Positions 62,701-64,000 of a DNA stretch of 64,000 nt are shown piece by piece. The first letter of the stretch is position 1, and each line of letters opens with the position of its first letter. The notes below the pieces were generated by a model. It had not been told where the DNA came from, did no database searches, and worked only from the letters and a program-made list of their open reading frames with translations. This DNA comes from Apostichopus japonicus. Taxonomy: Eukaryota > Echinodermata > Holothuroidea > Aspidochirotida > Stichopodidae. The stretch spans positions 19,916,484 through 19,980,483 of the forward strand of contig NC_092564.1 of assembly GCF_037975245.1 (NCBI RefSeq). The letters run 5' to 3'. Made by a program: the position numbers and the translations under genes.

Positions 62701-63463
62701 ATGTCTTGTTTGTTCTCTTTGAATAGGCTTGTGGGGTGAGGGCAGTTCGTCCGTCACTGCTGTGGATGTTAACAAGAAACAGCTTTTGGTGGCTGGCATG
62801 GAGGACTCAAAGCTAGATATTCATCACTTCCCAAGTACTAAGGTATTTGTTATGTTAAATATTGTATGGTTTGTGATAGCTTGAGACATTGATCACGATT
62901 ATGAGATGATTGTGTCCCTTGAACAGTTTCTTTCGATTGAATATACATTATGTATTATCATATATATTTGTGTGTTGAAAACAGTTATATCGTGCTTCAG
63001 AAATGGTCAACGTATAGTGATACAAAGACCAAAAAGAAAATCGTAAAAATTTAGTTTACCAACCGAACAACATATTTTCTTGCAAAAATGGGACAATCCT
63101 GATTCATCGGGAAGTATGGTCACCCTAGGAGAGGCATGAGGTCAGCAAAGACTTCAATCAGGGGCAATTTACACCCCTGTGAGTAAAAATATGTAATGAT
63201 GCAAACATAGTTCAAATATTTTTAATGTATATTTGTTAAAATTTCAGATTGTGTATTAAGAATCATATTATCCAAAAAATGAATCCATTCTCTGTTTGCA
63301 GTCTGATTTGAAGACATCAATACCAGTTCTCTCTGGGGTCAGCAATCTTCGGTTTCTGTCTAACGAAGATCGTTTGGTTTCTGTCGGTGGAAAATCCTGC
63401 TGCTCTCTACAATGGACCGTTGAAACGGAGGAGGAGCAAGTTACCTCAGATCAGCAGCCGTAA
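38303..63463 (+). CDS. EF-hand/EMAP fusion protein: EF-hand-like module, linker, HELP and WD40 propeller (22 exons)
   Basis: Exons: 38303-38395, 41576-41744, 42737-43042, 44628-44845, 46242-46339, 46949-47076, 47854-48672, 48956-49082, 49375-49524, 51291-51354, 52058-52162, 52441-52527, 53088-53231, 53817-53957, 55188-55304, 55852-56001, 56823-57034, 60137-60234, 61028-61213, 62221-62316, 62727-62842, 63302-63463. The sum is 3786 bp, all phases agree, and the product is 1261 residues. Order: Ser-rich N-terminus (1-87), C1orf87-like EF-hand module (about 88-320), linker (338-610), HELP (about 611-702), WD40 repeats to the end. EMAP/EML proteins bind microtubules through a tandem propeller that begins with HELP. 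The usual EML trimerising coiled coil is not seen. A second in-frame ATG at 38333 would remove ten residues. The EMAP part is certain; that one transcript joins both halves is inferred from phase. No vertebrate EML has this layout as far as I know. Confidence 0.85.
42737..47076 (+). CDS. EMAP-like gene, exons 3-6: C1orf87-like EF-hand module
   Basis: Two EF-hand-like pairs. The first (exon 3) runs from DELKEVLRKPLENVSRQRL to GIDFESLWKLM, with degenerate loops. The second (exons 4-6) runs from QELINRLKHQFMSSRDHNL to WTDFVGLLEKAY. Order and spacing resemble the paired EF-hands of vertebrate C1orf87 (CREF). Residues 287-298 (DDEKNGQISWTD) form a 12-residue loop with D, E, N, Q and terminal D at the coordinating positions, so one site could bind calcium. 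The loop is split by the exon 5/6 intron. Confidence 0.7.
43441..43453 (+). repeat. poly-G tract
   Basis: Thirteen consecutive G in intron 3 of the EMAP-like gene, one of about a dozen such tracts in the window. Confidence 0.9.
44011..44080 (+). repeat. decamer minisatellite, seven units
   Basis: One ATTGACCGGT unit and six TGTGACCGG(T/A)-type units (one with GACGGG) follow each other exactly in 10-bp register. Final T and A alternate in part, giving a 20-bp higher-order period. Confidence 0.95.
44190..44255 (-). repeat. tRNA-like SINE head
   Basis: On the minus strand TAGCTTTGAAGGTAGAGTGC (A-box-like, near 44250-44231), CTTGTAACC and GGATAGAATCC (B-box-like, 44204-44194) are ordered like a tRNA gene. 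Base changes make a functional tRNA unlikely. A similar CTTGTAACCCAGAGGTC fragment lies on the plus strand near 44447. Confidence 0.5.
47854..48672 (+). CDS. EMAP-like gene, exon 7: charged linker in one 819-bp exon
   Basis: Encodes residues 338-610. It begins basic and Pro-rich (KPRKGSGNKRKPAQRV), becomes Ser-rich and then strongly acidic (EEPQIEREEKEETTEM). It contains a second basic patch (LADKIKAKVNKKTSKKD, near residues 520-540) before a mixed acidic end. No folded domain is apparent. A basic region before HELP aids microtubule binding in classical EMLs, and this may play the same part. The flanking phases join exon 6 (C|AC) and exon 8 (G|AA). Confidence 0.8.
48956..49524 (+). CDS. EMAP-like gene, exons 8-9: HELP domain
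   Basis: Residues 611-702. Signature sequences include RFYKPDAYKGV, LKLDWVYGYQGNDCRNNLYS, TGELVYFSANIVVLYDPLE and TQRHYLAHESAVK, matching the HELP motif of all EMAP/EML proteins. The exon 8 donor is read as GGGT|gtaagt at 49083, which keeps the frame DWVYGY. Confidence 0.93.
49653..50300 (+). repeat. dispersed repeat with approximately 150-bp internal periodicity
   Basis: In intron 9, blocks repeat the scheme AT(G/A)AAACTT-G-CACAA, then GGTCAAA or GATCAAA, a GGCCAT/GGGTCAT run, and a T-rich stretch ending ATTTTCAAAT. The start is a TAGCTCATACCAGCATGCTGG palindrome-like leader. It is non-coding and looks like a high-copy invertebrate repeat. Confidence 0.55.
51291..63463 (+). CDS. EMAP-like gene, exons 10-22: WD40 tandem propeller
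   Basis: Thirteen exons encode EMAP-type WD40 repeats. Examples are VLSVWDWKNGERLAS (exon 12), VIVSVGKEHLVFWNL (13), GDIVTGDSNGTVYIWPR (14), LLLTGGRDGNLFAWTL (15), FIGTTMNCIFSLGI (16), SVGYDGVIALI (17), NLVAGDEAGTVHVFQI (19), then the family's GLWGEGSSSVTAVDV (21) and the closing RLVSVGGKSCCSLQW (22). Repeat order matches human EMLs across the propeller. The exon 20 donor (61317 GTCAAT after AAAG at 62316) is weak in sequence but required by phase. Introns carry a SINE, a LINE tail and tandem duplications. Confidence 0.92.
52640..52795 (+). mobile_element. probable LINE 3' tail
   Basis: A T-rich stretch ends GGGCTTAATAAAGTTTATC and then a short TTATC repeat. An AATAAAG followed by a TATCT-type simple tail is common at non-LTR retrotransposon 3' ends. 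No coding remnant is present. Confidence 0.45.
54742..54795 (+). repeat. three-copy short tandem repeat
   Basis: ATATCGCTGAATGATA occurs twice and a TATTGCTGAATGATA variant once, with a period of 18 to 21 bp, in intron 14 of the EMAP-like gene. Confidence 0.85.
56050..56425 (+). mobile_element. tRNA-derived SINE, nearly full length
   Basis: The head GTGGTCAAGTGGTTAAGGC (A-box), GACTTGTAATCTAAGG (anticodon-arm-like) and GGTTGGAGTCC (B-box) is followed by GTTGTGTCCTTGGGCACTTT and about 250 bp of body, ending near an ACTTTAAACTTTA tail. It lies in intron 16 of the EMAP-like gene in the gene's orientation. Confidence 0.75.
58771..59055 (+). repeat. 162-bp tandem duplication
   Basis: CAACTGTACCCTCAGGAAGT and the next 30 bases recur exactly 162 bp later, and GCATTTTGAGATCAAGATAA recurs in both copies. 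Similarity is high over about 100 bp, so the duplication is recent. It lies in the 3.1 kb intron 17. Confidence 0.9.
63092..63127. mobile_element. solitary end of the TA/GGGTGACCATAT MITE family
   Basis: TGGGACAATCCTGATTCATC leads into GTATGGTCACCC-TA, matching the right end of the elements at 25467 and 27326. No left end was found nearby. It is in the last intron of the EMAP-like gene. Confidence 0.5.
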
Positions 63464-64000
63464 TGTTAATAAACATCTGATACAAAATCCAATGTGACAT
63501 GTTGGGACACTGAAATAAGATAAAATCCTATATGATTGCAGAACCACCAGTTTTGCACCAATTGCAGAACCACCAGTTTTGCACCAAAACTATGTCAAAT
63601 AATGTCAGAACAATTATGTCAAACTATGTGAAATAATGTCATCAAAGCCAAATAATGATTACTTATGTTCCAACTTTATCAAAGAAAGAATTTCCTATGA
63701 AAGTGACAGTTTTACCTCTTTTGGTACTAGAACAACTATTATAGGACTTCCATATTTGAAGTGATCATGAAAAGACATAATACGTATTGAATTTTCTACC
63801 TGTATTGTTTGTTTTAGTGTTCATTCAGTGTGTATGAAGATGGTTGGCAGAAGTACCTGTTGGACAAAGCTGAATTTACATATATTTATATTACTCACTC
63901 ATTAACATTGGTGGATTTCCAAAAATCTGTAGGCTGTCTGACATCGAGGAAAGAATTTTTCTAAATAATTGAGAAAGTGGATCGATCAACTGGATTTACA
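63464..64000 (+). other. 3' flank of the EMAP-like gene
   Basis: AATAAA occurs at 63468-63473, only a few bases after the TAA stop. A 26-bp unit (TTGCAGAACCACCAGTTTTG and six more bases) occurs twice in tandem at about 63535-63586, followed by short ATGTCAAA(C/T)-like repeats. No further gene is seen before the window ends. Confidence 0.6.

Noticed and set aside
1-64000. CRISPR arrays, bacterial operons or phage genes
   Set aside because: Introns, SINEs and gene families are all eukaryotic; no regularly spaced repeats with unique spacers were seen.

Overview
This is nuclear DNA of an animal. It is AT-rich and intron-rich, with GT-AG introns, many simple repeats and numerous decayed transposons. 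It carries four protein-coding genes, each rebuilt here by joining exons whose reading phases agree. The gene set, the tRNA-derived SINEs and the long poly-G/poly-C tracts suggest a marine invertebrate, possibly an echinoderm. That placement is an inference and the sequence alone does not prove it.

Layout. (1) Positions 361-4329, minus strand: the 5' coding half of a WDSUB1-like gene (WD40 repeats; the SAM and U-box parts lie beyond the left edge). (2) About 5880-6060: a probable head-to-head promoter with a strong splice donor on each strand, serving WDSUB1 leftwards and TTI2 rightwards. (3) 6263-10626: a transposon graveyard containing a fold-back element, an internally deleted Ty3/gypsy-like LTR retrotransposon with a PHD-like finger, and a minus-strand LINE reverse-transcriptase fragment. 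(4) 10815-18815, plus strand: TTI2, nine coding exons, 453 residues. (5) 22653-28734, minus strand: an 11-beta-hydroxysteroid-dehydrogenase-1-like SDR, six coding exons, 296 residues, convergent with TTI2 and carrying TA-flanked MITEs in its introns. (6) About 30300-38302: an 8 kb region with no gene I can support, containing a diverged pair of 285-bp direct repeats and an RFX-type X-box. (7) 38303-63463, plus strand: a 22-exon EMAP/EML-family gene, 1261 residues.

The most notable item is the last gene. Its C-terminal half is a standard HELP plus WD40 EMAP propeller. Its N-terminal half is not the EML coiled coil but a two-part EF-hand-like module resembling vertebrate C1orf87 (CREF), joined by a long basic/acidic linker encoded in a single 819-bp exon. 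All exon phases close from ATG to stop, so the EF-hand and EMAP parts can be read as one protein. That suggests a microtubule-binding protein with a possible calcium input.

The four genes have no evident shared pathway. TTI2 belongs to the TELO2-TTI1-TTI2 PIKK chaperone complex, WDSUB1 is a predicted E3 ligase, the SDR is an ER-anchored steroid/carbonyl oxidoreductase, and the EMAP protein is cytoskeletal. No rRNA, CRISPR array or intact tRNA gene was seen.
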